From: Rubrivivax sp.
GTDB lineage: Bacteria; Pseudomonadota; Gammaproteobacteria; Burkholderiales; Burkholderiaceae_C
Length of the DNA stretch: 64,000 nucleotides
Direction of reading: 5' to 3'
Assembly (NCBI GenBank): GCA_020248945.1
Contig: JADCGQ010000008.1
Span: 90,135 to 154,134 of the forward strand
A program made the translations under genes and the position numbers. The notes beneath the pieces are model-generated. The model searched no databases, had not been told where the DNA came from, and saw only the letters and a program-made list of their open reading frames with translations. Shown here piece by piece: positions 1 to 7,978 of the stretch (its first letter is position 1; every line of letters starts with the position of its first letter).

Positions 1-1435
1 CGGCGATGCGGCCCTTGAGCGCGCCGATCAGCGCGGCCGGCGCCGGCGCCGGCCCGCCCGGCCGGGCCACGACCACGGCGATCACGGCCTCGCCGAAGTC
101 GGGGTGCGGCACGCCGACCACGGCGCTCTCGGCCACGCCGGGCAAGGCGTTGAGGAAGCCCTCGATCTCGGCCGGGTAGACGTTGTAGCCGCCGGTGATG
201 ACGAGGTCCTTGCTGCGGCCGACGATGGTGCAGAAGCCGTCGGCCTCGACCTTGCCGACGTCGCCGGTGCGGAACCAGCCGTCGGCGCTGAATTCTTCGG
301 CCGTCTTCTCCGGCATGCGCCAGTAGCCCTTGAAGACGTTCGGGCCCTTGACCTGGATGTGGCCCACCTCGCCGGCCGCCACCACCGCGCCGTCGTCGCC
401 CATCACGCGCAGGCCCACGCCAGGCAGCGCCGGCCCCACGGTGCCGCCACGGCGTGCGGCCTCGGGCCGGTAGGGGTTGCTGGTGAGCATGACGGTTTCG
501 CTCATGCCGTAGCGCTCGAGGATGGTGTGGCCGGTGCGCCCGCGCCAGGCCTCGAAGGTCTCGAGCAGCAGCGGCGCCGAGCCGCTGATGAACAGCCGCA
601 TCGAGGCGCAGGCCGCCGGCGTGAGGCCGGGCTCGGCGAGCAGGCGCACGTACAGCGTCGGCACGCCCATGAAGACGCTGGCCCCGTGCAGCCGCGCCAC
701 CACGGCTTTGGGGTCGAAGCGGTTGAGCCAGATCATCTTCGCGCCCGCCAGCAGCGCGCCGTGGCTGGCGACGAACAGGCCGTGCACGTGGAAGATCGGC
801 AGCGCGTGGATCAGGACGTCGCGCTCGGCGCCGGTGCGCCAGCCCCAGAACGCCTTCAGCGTGAGCGCGTTGCTGCGCAGGTTGCCGTGCGTGAGCATCG
901 CGCCCTTGCTGCGCCCGGTGGTGCCGCTGGTGTAGAGGATGGCCGCGAGATCGCCTTCGCTGCGCACGGCCGGCTCGTGCGTGTCGGCGTGCTGCGCGGC
1001 CCGCTCGAGCAGCGAGCCGGTGCGGTCGTCGCCCAGCGTGAAGACGTGCTTCGTGCCGGCCTTGAAGGCGATCTTGGCGAACCACGAAAACGCCTTCGGC
1101 GTGCACACCACCAGCGCCGGCTCGGCGTTGCCGATGAAGTACTCGATCTCGGCCGACTGGTAGGCGTTGTTCAGCGGCAGGAACACATGGCCGCTGCGCA
1201 GCACCGCCAGGTACAGCACGAGTGCCTCGACGCTCTTGTCGACCTGCACCGCCACGCGCGACTGCGCGGGCAGGTCGAGCGAGGCGATGAGGTTGGCCAT
1301 CATCGCGCTGGCGCGCTCGAGGTCGCGCCAGGTGTAGGCGTCCGACGACATGGCCGTGTCGGCCGTTTCGATGGCGATGGTGTCGAGATCGGCCGGGAAG
1401 CCGCCCCGCAGGGCGACGAAGAGGTTGGCGTTCAC
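1..1435 (-). CDS. matB: malonyl-CoA synthetase-like AMP-forming acyl-CoA ligase (partial)
   Basis: The gene runs off the left edge; about 478 residues are visible. It is a cytoplasmic AMP-forming ligase, most likely joining malonate and CoA at the expense of ATP. Visible motifs are the P-loop SGTTGRSKG near residue 170, YGMSET near 308, GWFRTGD near 386 and GRSKDLVITGG near 408. The C-terminal tail that normally holds the catalytic lysine lies outside the window. The GTG start was chosen because it begins 8 bp after the stop of the upstream Bug gene. Malonate specificity is inferred from the adjacent malonyl-CoA decarboxylase and GntR regulator, which recall the rhizobial matRABC cluster. A methylmalonate or other short-chain acid ligase is the alternative. 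Confidence 0.8.
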   Translation of the reverse strand, partial: MNANLFVALRGGFPADLDTIAIETADTAMSSDAYTWRDLERASAMMANLIASLDLPAQSRVAVQVDKSVEALVLYLAVLRSGHVFLPLNNAYQSAEIEYFIGNAEPALVVCTPKAFSWFAKIAFKAGTKHVFTLGDDRTGSLLERAAQHADTHEPAVRSEGDLAAILYTSGTTGRSKGAMLTHGNLRSNALTLKAFWGWRTGAERDVLIHALPIFHVHGLFVASHGALLAGAKMIWLNRFDPKAVVARLHGASVFMGVPTLYVRLLAEPGLTPAACASMRLFISGSAPLLLETFEAWRGRTGHTILERYGMSETVMLTSNPYRPEAARRGGTVGPALPGVGLRVMGDDGAVVAAGEVGHIQVKGPNVFKGYWRMPEKTAEEFSADGWFRTGDVGKVEADGFCTIVGRSKDLVITGGYNVYPAEIEGFLNALPGVAESAVVGVPHPDFGEAVIAVVVARPGGPAPAPAALIGALKGRIA

Positions 1436-1443
1436 GGTGCCGA

Positions 1444-2433
1444 TCAGTCCAGTTTCGCCCCGGAGTTCTTCACCACCTCGGCCCAGCGCTTGACTTCGGC
1501 GCTGACGAAGCGGCCCATGTCGGGGCCCCAGGTGTTGGGCAGCTCGGTGCCCAGGCCCGTCCAGGCGGCCTTGATCTCGTCGCTGGCGAGGGCCTTGCGC
1601 ATCTCGTTCTGCATGCCGCTGATGGCCTCGGCAGGCGTGCCCTTGGGCGCCCAGATCGCGTACCAGGTGGCCACCTTGTAGGTGGGCACGCCGCTTTCGG
1701 CGGCGGTGGGCACGTCAGGGAAGCCAGGCGCGCGGCGCTCGCCGGCCACGGCGATGGCGCGGATGCGGCCGCCCTTGATGTGCGCGGCGCTGGAGCCCAG
1801 GCCGTCGAAGCACAGGTCCACCTGGCCGGCGATCAGGTCTTGCAGCATCGGGCCGGCGCCGCGGTAGGGGATGTGCGTGATGAAGGTCTTGGTCTGCAGC
1901 TTGAACAGCTCGCCGGCCAGGTGGTGGCTGGTGCCGTTGCCGGCCGAGCCGTAGTTCAGCTTGCCGGGGTTCTTGCGGATGAACTCCAGCAGCTGCGGCA
2001 GCGTCGTGGCCTGCACTTTGCCCGGGTTGACGACGATGACCTGCGGCACGCTCGACACCAGCCCCACGGGGATGAAGTCGGTCTCGATGTTGTAGTCGAG
2101 CTTCGGGTACATGCTCGGCGCGATGGCGTGGTGCACCGCGCCCATGAAGAAGGTGTAGCCGTCGGGCGCGGCCTTGGCCGCGATGCCGGCGCCCAGCGTG
2201 CCGCCGGCGCCGCCCTTGTTGTCGATGAGGAACTGGCGGCCCGAGCTCTTGGTGATCGATGCGAACAGTGGCCGCGCGAACGCGTCGGTGCCGCCGCCGG
2301 GCGGGAAGGGCACGATGATGTTCACGGGCTTGCTGGGCCACGCGCTCTGCGCGCGGGCGATCGAGGGCAGGGCCAGGCCGGCGGCCAGGCCGGCGGTGCC
2401 CATCAGGGCCTCGCGGCGGTTGATGTGGTTCAT
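1444..2433 (-). CDS. Bug-family (TctC-like) periplasmic receptor protein
   Basis: This is a 329-residue extracytoplasmic solute receptor of the Bug/TctC family, which is greatly expanded in Burkholderiales and usually binds carboxylates. The N-terminus has a signal peptide with twin arginines (NRREALMG) followed by a hydrophobic stretch ending at ARAQS. The mature part opens with the family motif IIVPFPPGGGTDAFAR and carries GSAGNGTSHHLAGELF further in. It lies between the decarboxylase and synthetase genes on the same strand, so malonate or a related dicarboxylate is the likely ligand (inference). No TctA or TctB membrane subunit is present in the window. It occupies the place that the MatC permease has in rhizobial clusters. 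Confidence 0.88.
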   Translation of the reverse strand: MNHINRREALMGTAGLAAGLALPSIARAQSAWPSKPVNIIVPFPPGGGTDAFARPLFASITKSSGRQFLIDNKGGAGGTLGAGIAAKAAPDGYTFFMGAVHHAIAPSMYPKLDYNIETDFIPVGLVSSVPQVIVVNPGKVQATTLPQLLEFIRKNPGKLNYGSAGNGTSHHLAGELFKLQTKTFITHIPYRGAGPMLQDLIAGQVDLCFDGLGSSAAHIKGGRIRAIAVAGERRAPGFPDVPTAAESGVPTYKVATWYAIWAPKGTPAEAISGMQNEMRKALASDEIKAAWTGLGTELPNTWGPDMGRFVSAEVKRWAEVVKNSGAKLD

Positions 2434-2478
2434 GGTGTGTCTCCGGTGGTGTCGTTATGGGAACAGGAACGGGAATGG

Positions 2479-3783
2479 TCAGACAGGACTGCCGACGGCC
2501 CTCGAGCGCGCCACCTCGCCCTGGCGGAAGCGCGCGTGGCTGGCCTCGACCTTGGCCAGGTCGTACAGGTAGTTGACCATCAGGCCGAACGACTGCTTCA
2601 AGCCCTTGCCCGACATGTTGCCACGCGGGTTGAGCCGCTCCAGCCGCGCGCCGTTGTCAAGGTGGAAACGCGCCACCGGGTCGCCCGCCGGCGTGGGCGA
2701 CAGCAGCAGGTAGGCGCTGGCCAGCAGCGCCAGCGCGCTGCGGTCGTCGTCGTCCATCAGCGCGTGAACGGCCGCGCCCTGCAGCGCGCCCAGGTCGCCG
2801 TTGCAGCGCTCGCGCAGCCGGGCGCGGGCGGCGTTCAGCTCGGCGGCCGAGCCCTTCTTCAACCCGGGCAGCGCGTCGAGCTCGGGCTCGGCGAGCAGCC
2901 ACTGCGCCAGCCCCGGAATCGGCGACAGCGTGCAGAAGGTCTTCAGCCGCGGCAGCTCGCGCTGCAGCTGCGTGGCCACGGTCTTGATGAGGAAGTTGCC
3001 CAGGCTCACGCCGCGCAGCCCGGGCTCGCAGTTGCTGATGCTGTAGAAGGCCGCGACGCGGAAGCGGTCGGGCAGCAGTGGCGTGCTGAGCTTGTCGATC
3101 AGCGGCGTGATGGCGGCCGGCATCTCGGGCACCAGCGCCACCTCGACGAAGATCAGCGGCTCGTTCGGCAGCTGCGGGTGGAAGAAGGCGAAGCAGCGGC
3201 GGTCGGGTTGCAGCCGGCGGCGCAGGTCGTCCCAGCCGTCGATGGCATGCACGGCCTCGTGGTGGATGATCTTTTCGAGCAGCTGCGCCGGTGAGTTCCA
3301 GTCGACGCGCCGCATCTGCAGGAAGCCGGGGTTGAACCAGCTCGTCAGCAGGTGCAGCAGGTCGGCCTCGATGACCTCGAGCTCCGGCCGCGCGCGCAGC
3401 CGCTTCAGCAGCGCGCGGCGCAGGCGCAGCACCGCGGCCGTGCCGCCGGGCGTGCGGTTGAGGCGGCGGAACAGCTCCTGCCGCGCCGGCTCGGCGGAGC
3501 GCGTCAGCGCCAGCAGCGAGGGCGCATCGCGCTGCGCGGCGTAGGCCTCGGCCAGCTGCAGCACCTGGGCGGGGTCGGGGCTCAGGTCCTTGGCGAGGTA
3601 GGTGAACAGGCCGTCGAGCTCGTCGTCGTCGAGGCCGTCGAGCCGCTCGATCAGGCCGGCCGCGATGGCCATGCCGCCGAGCTCGCCCTTCTCGCCGAGC
3701 AGGCGCTTGCAGTCGGCCACCATGCGGCGCACGGCGCGTTCGCGGCGCTGGCGCAGCGCGACGGCGCGGATTTCATCGAGCAC
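2479..3783 (-). CDS. matA: malonyl-CoA decarboxylase
   Basis: This 434-residue cytoplasmic enzyme converts malonyl-CoA to acetyl-CoA and CO2. Family blocks are plain to see: HEAVHAID near residue 172, CFAFFHPQLPNEPLIFVEVA near 195, FYSISNCEPGLRGVSLGNFL near 245, FCTLSPIPG, and RFHLDNGARLERLNPRGN near 370. An N-terminal helical domain precedes the acetyltransferase-like catalytic domain. The start is GTG and overlaps the end of the GntR gene by 11 bp, which suggests translational coupling. Together with the synthetase it would turn malonate into acetyl-CoA. Length and motifs fit the bacterial family well. Confidence 0.93.
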   Translation of the reverse strand: MLDEIRAVALRQRRERAVRRMVADCKRLLGEKGELGGMAIAAGLIERLDGLDDDELDGLFTYLAKDLSPDPAQVLQLAEAYAAQRDAPSLLALTRSAEPARQELFRRLNRTPGGTAAVLRLRRALLKRLRARPELEVIEADLLHLLTSWFNPGFLQMRRVDWNSPAQLLEKIIHHEAVHAIDGWDDLRRRLQPDRRCFAFFHPQLPNEPLIFVEVALVPEMPAAITPLIDKLSTPLLPDRFRVAAFYSISNCEPGLRGVSLGNFLIKTVATQLQRELPRLKTFCTLSPIPGLAQWLLAEPELDALPGLKKGSAAELNAARARLRERCNGDLGALQGAAVHALMDDDDRSALALLASAYLLLSPTPAGDPVARFHLDNGARLERLNPRGNMSGKGLKQSFGLMVNYLYDLAKVEASHARFRQGEVARSRAVGSPV

Positions 3784-4474
3784 GGCCGGGCTCCTTGGCC
3801 TTGGGGCTGCGGGCCTGGGCGCGGCGCAGCTTCTTCAGCGCCGCGAGCTGCGCCATGAGATGGTCGTGCATGGCGCGTTCGGCGCGCGCGGCGTCGCGCT
3901 GCTCGAAGGCGTCGATCAGCACGCGGTGTTCGTTCAGCGAGGCCTCGATGCGCCCCGGCAGCGCCAGCTGCCGTCCGCGCATCAGCCGCACGAAGCGGCG
4001 CAGGTCGCCGGTCACGCGGTCGAGCCAGCGGTTGCCGGCCAGCTGCTGCACGGCGCTGTGGAAGACGTGGTTGACGCGGTAGTAGCCGTCCAGGCTGCCG
4101 GCGGCGGCGTGGCGCTCGAGCTCGTCGTGCAGCCGGCGCAGCTGGTGCACGGCCTCGTCGTCGGCGCGCTGGCAGGCTTCGAAGGCGCAGCGGCCCTCGA
4201 GCAGCGCCATCACCGGGAACAGGGCGTCGGCGTCGGCCTCGGTGATCTCCACCACGCGGCAGCCGCGGTGCGGCACCAGCTCCACCAGGCCCTCGGCGGC
4301 CAGCACCTTGAGCGCCTCGCGCAGCGGCGTGCGGCTCACCTGCCAGGCGGCGGCGAGGGCCTTCTCGTCGATCCAGTCGCCGCTGGCGACTTCGCCGTCG
4401 AAGACCATGCCGCGCAAGCGCTCGGCGACGCTGTCGTGCAGCGAGGTGGCGCGCAGGGGTGTGGGTTCAACCAT
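3773..4474 (-). CDS. matR: GntR-family (FadR/FCD subfamily) regulator of the malonate cluster
   Basis: This is a 233-residue transcription factor. A winged-helix DNA-binding domain occupies roughly residues 10-75 (WQVSRTPLREALKVLAAEGL is the recognition region). An FCD effector-binding domain follows, with the usual histidines in HQLRRLHDELERH, NHVFHSAV and EHRVLIDAFEQRD. It is the first gene of the cluster and overlaps the decarboxylase gene. A perfect palindrome lies 16 bp before its start inside a likely promoter, so it probably represses its own operon and is released by malonate or malonyl-CoA (inference from MatR relatives). No Shine-Dalgarno sequence precedes the ATG; the mRNA may be leaderless. 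Confidence 0.88.
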   Translation of the reverse strand: MVEPTPLRATSLHDSVAERLRGMVFDGEVASGDWIDEKALAAAWQVSRTPLREALKVLAAEGLVELVPHRGCRVVEITEADADALFPVMALLEGRCAFEACQRADDEAVHQLRRLHDELERHAAAGSLDGYYRVNHVFHSAVQQLAGNRWLDRVTGDLRRFVRLMRGRQLALPGRIEASLNEHRVLIDAFEQRDAARAERAMHDHLMAQLAALKKLRRAQARSPKAKEPGRAR

Positions 4475-4480
4475 GCGCGC

Positions 4481-4509
4481 AGTGTAGTGCTGTAATTACA
4501 GAATCACAA
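4481..4509 (-). promoter_or_regulatory. sigma-70-type promoter of the mat cluster
   Basis: Read on the minus strand, TTGTGA (4504-4509) and TACACT (4481-4486) are separated by exactly 17 bp. Each matches consensus at four of six bases. The -10 box ends 6 nt before the ATG of the regulator, so transcription would begin at or next to the start codon. Confidence 0.5.
4490..4501. promoter_or_regulatory. palindromic operator, probable GntR (MatR) binding site
   Basis: The 12-base sequence CTGTAATTACAG is its own reverse complement. It is AT-rich in a very GC-rich surrounding and has the TGT...ACA arms typical of FCD-type GntR operators. It sits entirely within the 17-bp spacer of the proposed matR promoter. 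Confidence 0.65.
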
Positions 4510-4571
4510 GCAGGCGCCTGTGCCGTCCCGCGGCACCGGCCAGGCCTGGCCTCGCCGTAGGATCGTCAGCG

Positions 4572-5507
4572 ATGCTCGCTGCCCGCCCCACCGCGACCTG
4601 GCCTTGTCCGCGATGTGCCGCGCCGATGGCGCCGCTGCGGCCGGCGGGCCGGCAGACCACGCCGGTCGACCACTGCGCGGCCTGTGCGCTGGTGTGGTTC
4701 GACCCGCTGGAGTTCGACGGCCTCGACCGCGCCGGCTGGGTCTCGCTGCTGATGGACACGCTGGCCACCGGCGCGCCCGAGCCAGGCCTCGGCTCGGCCG
4801 ACTGGCGCTGCCCGCGATGCGACAGCGCCCTGCAGGCGCGGCCGCTGGCCGGCGCCCACGGCCGCCACACGGCGATGGCCTGCCCGGCGGGCCACGGCCA
4901 GGCGCACGGCGTGGCGGCTTTGCTGGCCTCCCGCGGCTTGCTGCAGCCGCTGGGCCTGGCCGAGCGCCTGCTGCTGCAGCAGCGCGAAGGGGGGCTGGCC
5001 TGCATGAGCTGTGGCGCGCCGCTGTCCGCCCACGACGAGGCCTGCGGCCACTGCGGCAGCCCGCTGCTGGGCGTGGACGTTCCGCGGCTGGCGCAGGCCC
5101 TGGGCGCGACCGGCGGCAAAGCGCTTGGCGGCAAAGCGCGCGGCGACGGCCCCGAGCCCTGGCGCTGGGGCTGCCACGGCTGCGGCCGCGTGATCGATCC
5201 CAGCGCCGATGCCACCTGCCCGCAGTGCGGCTCGCCGGCGCAGGCGCCGCGCCTGGCCGACCTCGAGCCGCTGCTCGCGCAGGCCCGCCGCCGGCTCGAC
5301 GACGAACAGGGCCGCGCGATGCGCGAGGCGCTGGCCGACATGAGCGACCCGGAGCGCCACCGGGTGGCTGCCGCCACCGGCCGGCCCGAGCACCGCGCGG
5401 CGTCGCAGCGAGCCGAGCGCCGCTGGTGGCAGCGCTGGGGCCTGATCGCGGCCGCCTTCGGCCTGGCGCTCGCGCTGGCCCTGTGCAGCGGCGGATGCGC
5501 CACATGA
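4572..5507 (+). CDS. multi-zinc-ribbon protein with C-terminal membrane anchor, function unknown
   Basis: I do not recognise this 311-residue protein. It carries several CxxC pairs that look like zinc ribbons: CPRC and CAAC at about residues 11-40 (zf-TFIIB-like, followed by VWFDPLEFDG), CPRC near 78, CMSC and CGHC around 145-160, and CHGC and CPQC around 198-220. A charged helical stretch follows, then one hydrophobic segment near the C-terminus ending in CSGGCAT. It could therefore be a tail-anchored protein with a cytoplasmic zinc-binding part. Its stop overlaps the next start (ATGA), so the two products are probably made together. The start at 4572 is the first one giving the complete first ribbon. 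Confidence 0.75.
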   Translation: MLAARPTATWPCPRCAAPMAPLRPAGRQTTPVDHCAACALVWFDPLEFDGLDRAGWVSLLMDTLATGAPEPGLGSADWRCPRCDSALQARPLAGAHGRHTAMACPAGHGQAHGVAALLASRGLLQPLGLAERLLLQQREGGLACMSCGAPLSAHDEACGHCGSPLLGVDVPRLAQALGATGGKALGGKARGDGPEPWRWGCHGCGRVIDPSADATCPQCGSPAQAPRLADLEPLLAQARRRLDDEQGRAMREALADMSDPERHRVAAATGRPEHRAASQRAERRWWQRWGLIAAAFGLALALALCSGGCAT

Positions 5508-6397
5508 GGCGCGCTGCCATCCGCTTCGGGATCGCGCTGGCGCTGGCCCTGACCGTCGTGCTGCGGGTCGCCATCGCGGCGCCGGCGTTGCTCGAGGCCA
5601 GCCCGTCGTGGCAGGCGGTGATGGCCGTCCCGGCCGAACGTGACGGCGAGGTGGCCTTCTGGGCCACCGACCTGCTGGCCGTTTGGGGCCGGCCCGATGC
5701 CGCGGCACGCCTGCGCCGCAGCCTTCTGCTGCGCCACCTGGAGGCTCAGGGTGCCGCGCCGCCGCCGGCCGCCACGCTGCAGCAACTGGCCGACGCGCCG
5801 GTGCCGAGCTTCGACCAGCTGCTCGCGGCGCAGCAGCGTGCCCGACAGCGCGCAGGCACGGCGGCCGCGGGCGCGCCCTGGGCCGCGGAGGCACCCCGCG
5901 ACGATGGGGCCGTGGCCCTTCTGGCCGAACGCGTGGGCAACCGCCCGCCCGCCGACCTAGCCGATTTCGTGCAGCGTTGGGGCGGCTGCGTCCCACAGGG
6001 CCGGTGCCCCGAACAAGCGGCGCGCGAGCAGGCGCGGGCTGAGGCCGCGGCGTCGAAGCGCGCTGCGCGGCTGCGCGAGGAACTCGCGTCCGAGACGCGG
6101 CAGCGCGCGTCGCAGCGCAGCGCCGAGCGTCGGCAGCAGGCGATGCTCGCCGCCTTCGTGCTCGGCGGCCTGTTGCTGCACCTGCTGCTGGCGCGCTACC
6201 TCGGCCGCTGGGCCGCGAATGCGGCCACCGTGCTCACAGGCATCGGCCTGGCCGCCTGGCTGTGGCTGGCCAGCGGTCCGCAGTCGGGCTGGGGCGGGCT
6301 GGCGATGTTGATCGTCGCGGGGGCGCTGGCCTGCAGCGGTTTGCTGCTGGCGCCGCTGTACGACTGGATCCACCGCCGCTGGTTCGCGCGCCGGTGA
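5504..6397 (+). CDS. predicted membrane protein, function unknown
   Basis: This 297-residue protein is not recognised. The N-terminus has a signal-anchor-like hydrophobic stretch (about residues 8-27). A soluble, alanine- and arginine-rich middle follows, with an Arg/Ala/Glu-rich helix that may form a coiled coil (about residues 165-210). Three hydrophobic segments lie at the C-terminus, ending in basic RRWFARR. The ATG at 5504 overlaps the upstream stop by 4 bp; another in-frame ATG lies 9 bp earlier. The arrangement suggests a membrane partner for the zinc-ribbon protein. Confidence 0.7.
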   Translation: MRRAAIRFGIALALALTVVLRVAIAAPALLEASPSWQAVMAVPAERDGEVAFWATDLLAVWGRPDAAARLRRSLLLRHLEAQGAAPPPAATLQQLADAPVPSFDQLLAAQQRARQRAGTAAAGAPWAAEAPRDDGAVALLAERVGNRPPADLADFVQRWGGCVPQGRCPEQAAREQARAEAAASKRAARLREELASETRQRASQRSAERRQQAMLAAFVLGGLLLHLLLARYLGRWAANAATVLTGIGLAAWLWLASGPQSGWGGLAMLIVAGALACSGLLLAPLYDWIHRRWFARR

Positions 6398-6426
6398 TCG
6401 CCGGCGCCCCAGGCGCTCCCGCTACA

Positions 6427-7947
6427 GTGCCGCTCGCCGTGCCCACACCCTCCAACGCCCCTGTCCTGCTCGACGCCGCCCGTGCGGTGGAGCTCGCGGC
6501 GCGCAGCATGTTCCACACCTTCGCCCGCACGGCGATGGGCACGATGGTGGTCGACCGCGAGCACCGCCTGGTGTGGATCGACGATGGCTACCGCCGCTTC
6601 CTGCCCGCGCTGGGCCTCGAAGAGAGCGACTTCATCGGCCGTCGCGTCGAGGAGGTGGTGCCCAACACGCTGATGGGGCAGGTCGTCGACACCGGGCAGC
6701 CGGTGCTGGTGGACCTGCTCACCAACCAGGCTGGCACCTTCCTCGTGACGCGGCTGCCGCTGCGCGACGACGCCGGCGTGGTGATCGGCGCCGTCGGCTT
6801 CGTGCTGATGGACCACCCCGAGTCGACGATGCAGCCGCTGATGGCGAAGTTCGGCGCGCTGCAGGCCGAGCTCGACAGCGCGCGCCGCCAGCTGGCCGAC
6901 AAGATCGCGGCGCAGCGCCGGCCGCGCCACACCATCGCCAGCTTCATCGGCACCAGCCCGGCGGCCATGGAGGCCAAGCGCCAGGCCCGCCGCGTGGCCA
7001 TGGCCGACAGCCCGGTTCTGCTGCTGGGCGAAACGGGCACCGGCAAGGAGCTGCTCGCGCACGGCATCCACCGCGCCAGCCGGCGCGCCGCCAAGGCGTT
7101 TGTCGGCGTCAACATCGCCGCCGTGCCCGAGGGGCTGCTGGAGGCCGAGTTCTTCGGCGTCGTGCCCGGCGCCTACACCGGGGCCGACCGCAAGGGCCGC
7201 GAGGGCAAGTTCCGCCTCGCCGACGGCGGCACGCTTTTCCTCGACGAGATCGGCGACATGCCGCTCGTGCTGCAGAGCAAGCTGCTGCGCGCGCTGCAGG
7301 AGCAGGAGATCGAGCCGCTGGGCAGCGACCGTGTGGAGCGCGTCGACGTGCGCATCATCGCCGCCACCAGCCGCGACCTCGCCGCCATGGTGGCCGAGGG
7401 CTGTTTCCGGGCCGACCTCTTCTACCGCCTGCACGTGCTGCCGATCCGGCTGCCGCCGCTGCGCGAGCGGCTGGGCGATCTCGAAGCCCTGGTCGAGGCG
7501 CTGATCGAAGACATCGCGCGGCGCAGCGGCCTGCCGGCGCGCAGCGTCAGCCCCGAGGCGCTGGCGCTGCTGGCGCGGCGTGTGTGGCCGGGCAACATCC
7601 GCGAACTGCGCAACGTGCTGGAGCAGGCGGCGCTGATGACCGACGACCTGGTGCTCGAGCCCTGGCACTTCGGGGTCGACGAGGTGGGCGCGCCAGCATT
7701 GCCGCAGCCCCTGCCCGCACCGGCCCCGGCCCCGGCCCCGGCCCCGGCCGCCCGCCGCGAGGGCGCACCGCCCGCGCTGCTGCGCCCGCTGGGCGACCAG
7801 GTGGCCGAGATCGAACGGCAGGCCATCCGCACGGCGCTGATGGCCACCAGCGGCAACCGCATGGCGGCGGCGAAGCTGCTGAAGATGTCGCGCGCCGCGC
7901 TGTACGAGCGGCTGGCGCGCTGGCCCGAGCTCAGCCTGCCGCGCTAG
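6427..7947 (+). CDS. sigma-54-dependent transcriptional activator with PAS sensor
   Basis: This is an enhancer-binding protein of about 506 residues. An N-terminal PAS-like sensor covers roughly residues 30-140. The AAA+ domain contains Walker A GETGTGKE, the sigma-54 contact loop as GAYTGA (usual form GAFTGA), Walker B GGTLFLDEIGD and the arginine-finger region FRADLFYRL. A Pro/Ala linker encoded by a GGCCCC repeat separates it from a Fis-type helix-turn-helix (GNRMAAAKLLKMSRAALYER). No receiver domain is present, so it probably senses a small molecule or redox state directly. The start is uncertain: in-frame GTG codons lie at 6427 and 6439, and the first ATG at 6508. The transporter operon with a sigma-54 promoter at 9.36 kb is a plausible target. 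Confidence 0.88.
   Translation: MPLAVPTPSNAPVLLDAARAVELAARSMFHTFARTAMGTMVVDREHRLVWIDDGYRRFLPALGLEESDFIGRRVEEVVPNTLMGQVVDTGQPVLVDLLTNQAGTFLVTRLPLRDDAGVVIGAVGFVLMDHPESTMQPLMAKFGALQAELDSARRQLADKIAAQRRPRHTIASFIGTSPAAMEAKRQARRVAMADSPVLLLGETGTGKELLAHGIHRASRRAAKAFVGVNIAAVPEGLLEAEFFGVVPGAYTGADRKGREGKFRLADGGTLFLDEIGDMPLVLQSKLLRALQEQEIEPLGSDRVERVDVRIIAATSRDLAAMVAEGCFRADLFYRLHVLPIRLPPLRERLGDLEALVEALIEDIARRSGLPARSVSPEALALLARRVWPGNIRELRNVLEQAALMTDDLVLEPWHFGVDEVGAPALPQPLPAPAPAPAPAPAARREGAPPALLRPLGDQVAEIERQAIRTALMATSGNRMAAAKLLKMSRAALYERLARWPELSLPR
7722..7749 (+). repeat. hexanucleotide GGCCCC microsatellite in coding sequence
   Basis: About 4.7 tandem copies of GGCCCC encode alternating Pro-Ala between the AAA+ and DNA-binding domains of the activator. 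The unit is six bases long, so copy-number change alters linker length without shifting the frame. Confidence 0.9.
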
Positions 7948-7978
7948 CCGGCCAGCGCGTGGCGTCTGCGCCGCGCGC

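Noticed and set aside
104..1681. 525-residue plus-strand open frame at the left end
   Set aside because: It is antisense to the acyl-CoA ligase, whose nucleotide-binding motifs are clear on the minus strand.
7165..7185. Loss of sigma-54 contact in the activator because the motif is GAYTGA, not GAFTGA
   Set aside because: Phe to Tyr at this position is a conservative change found in functional activators, and the rest of the AAA+ domain is intact.
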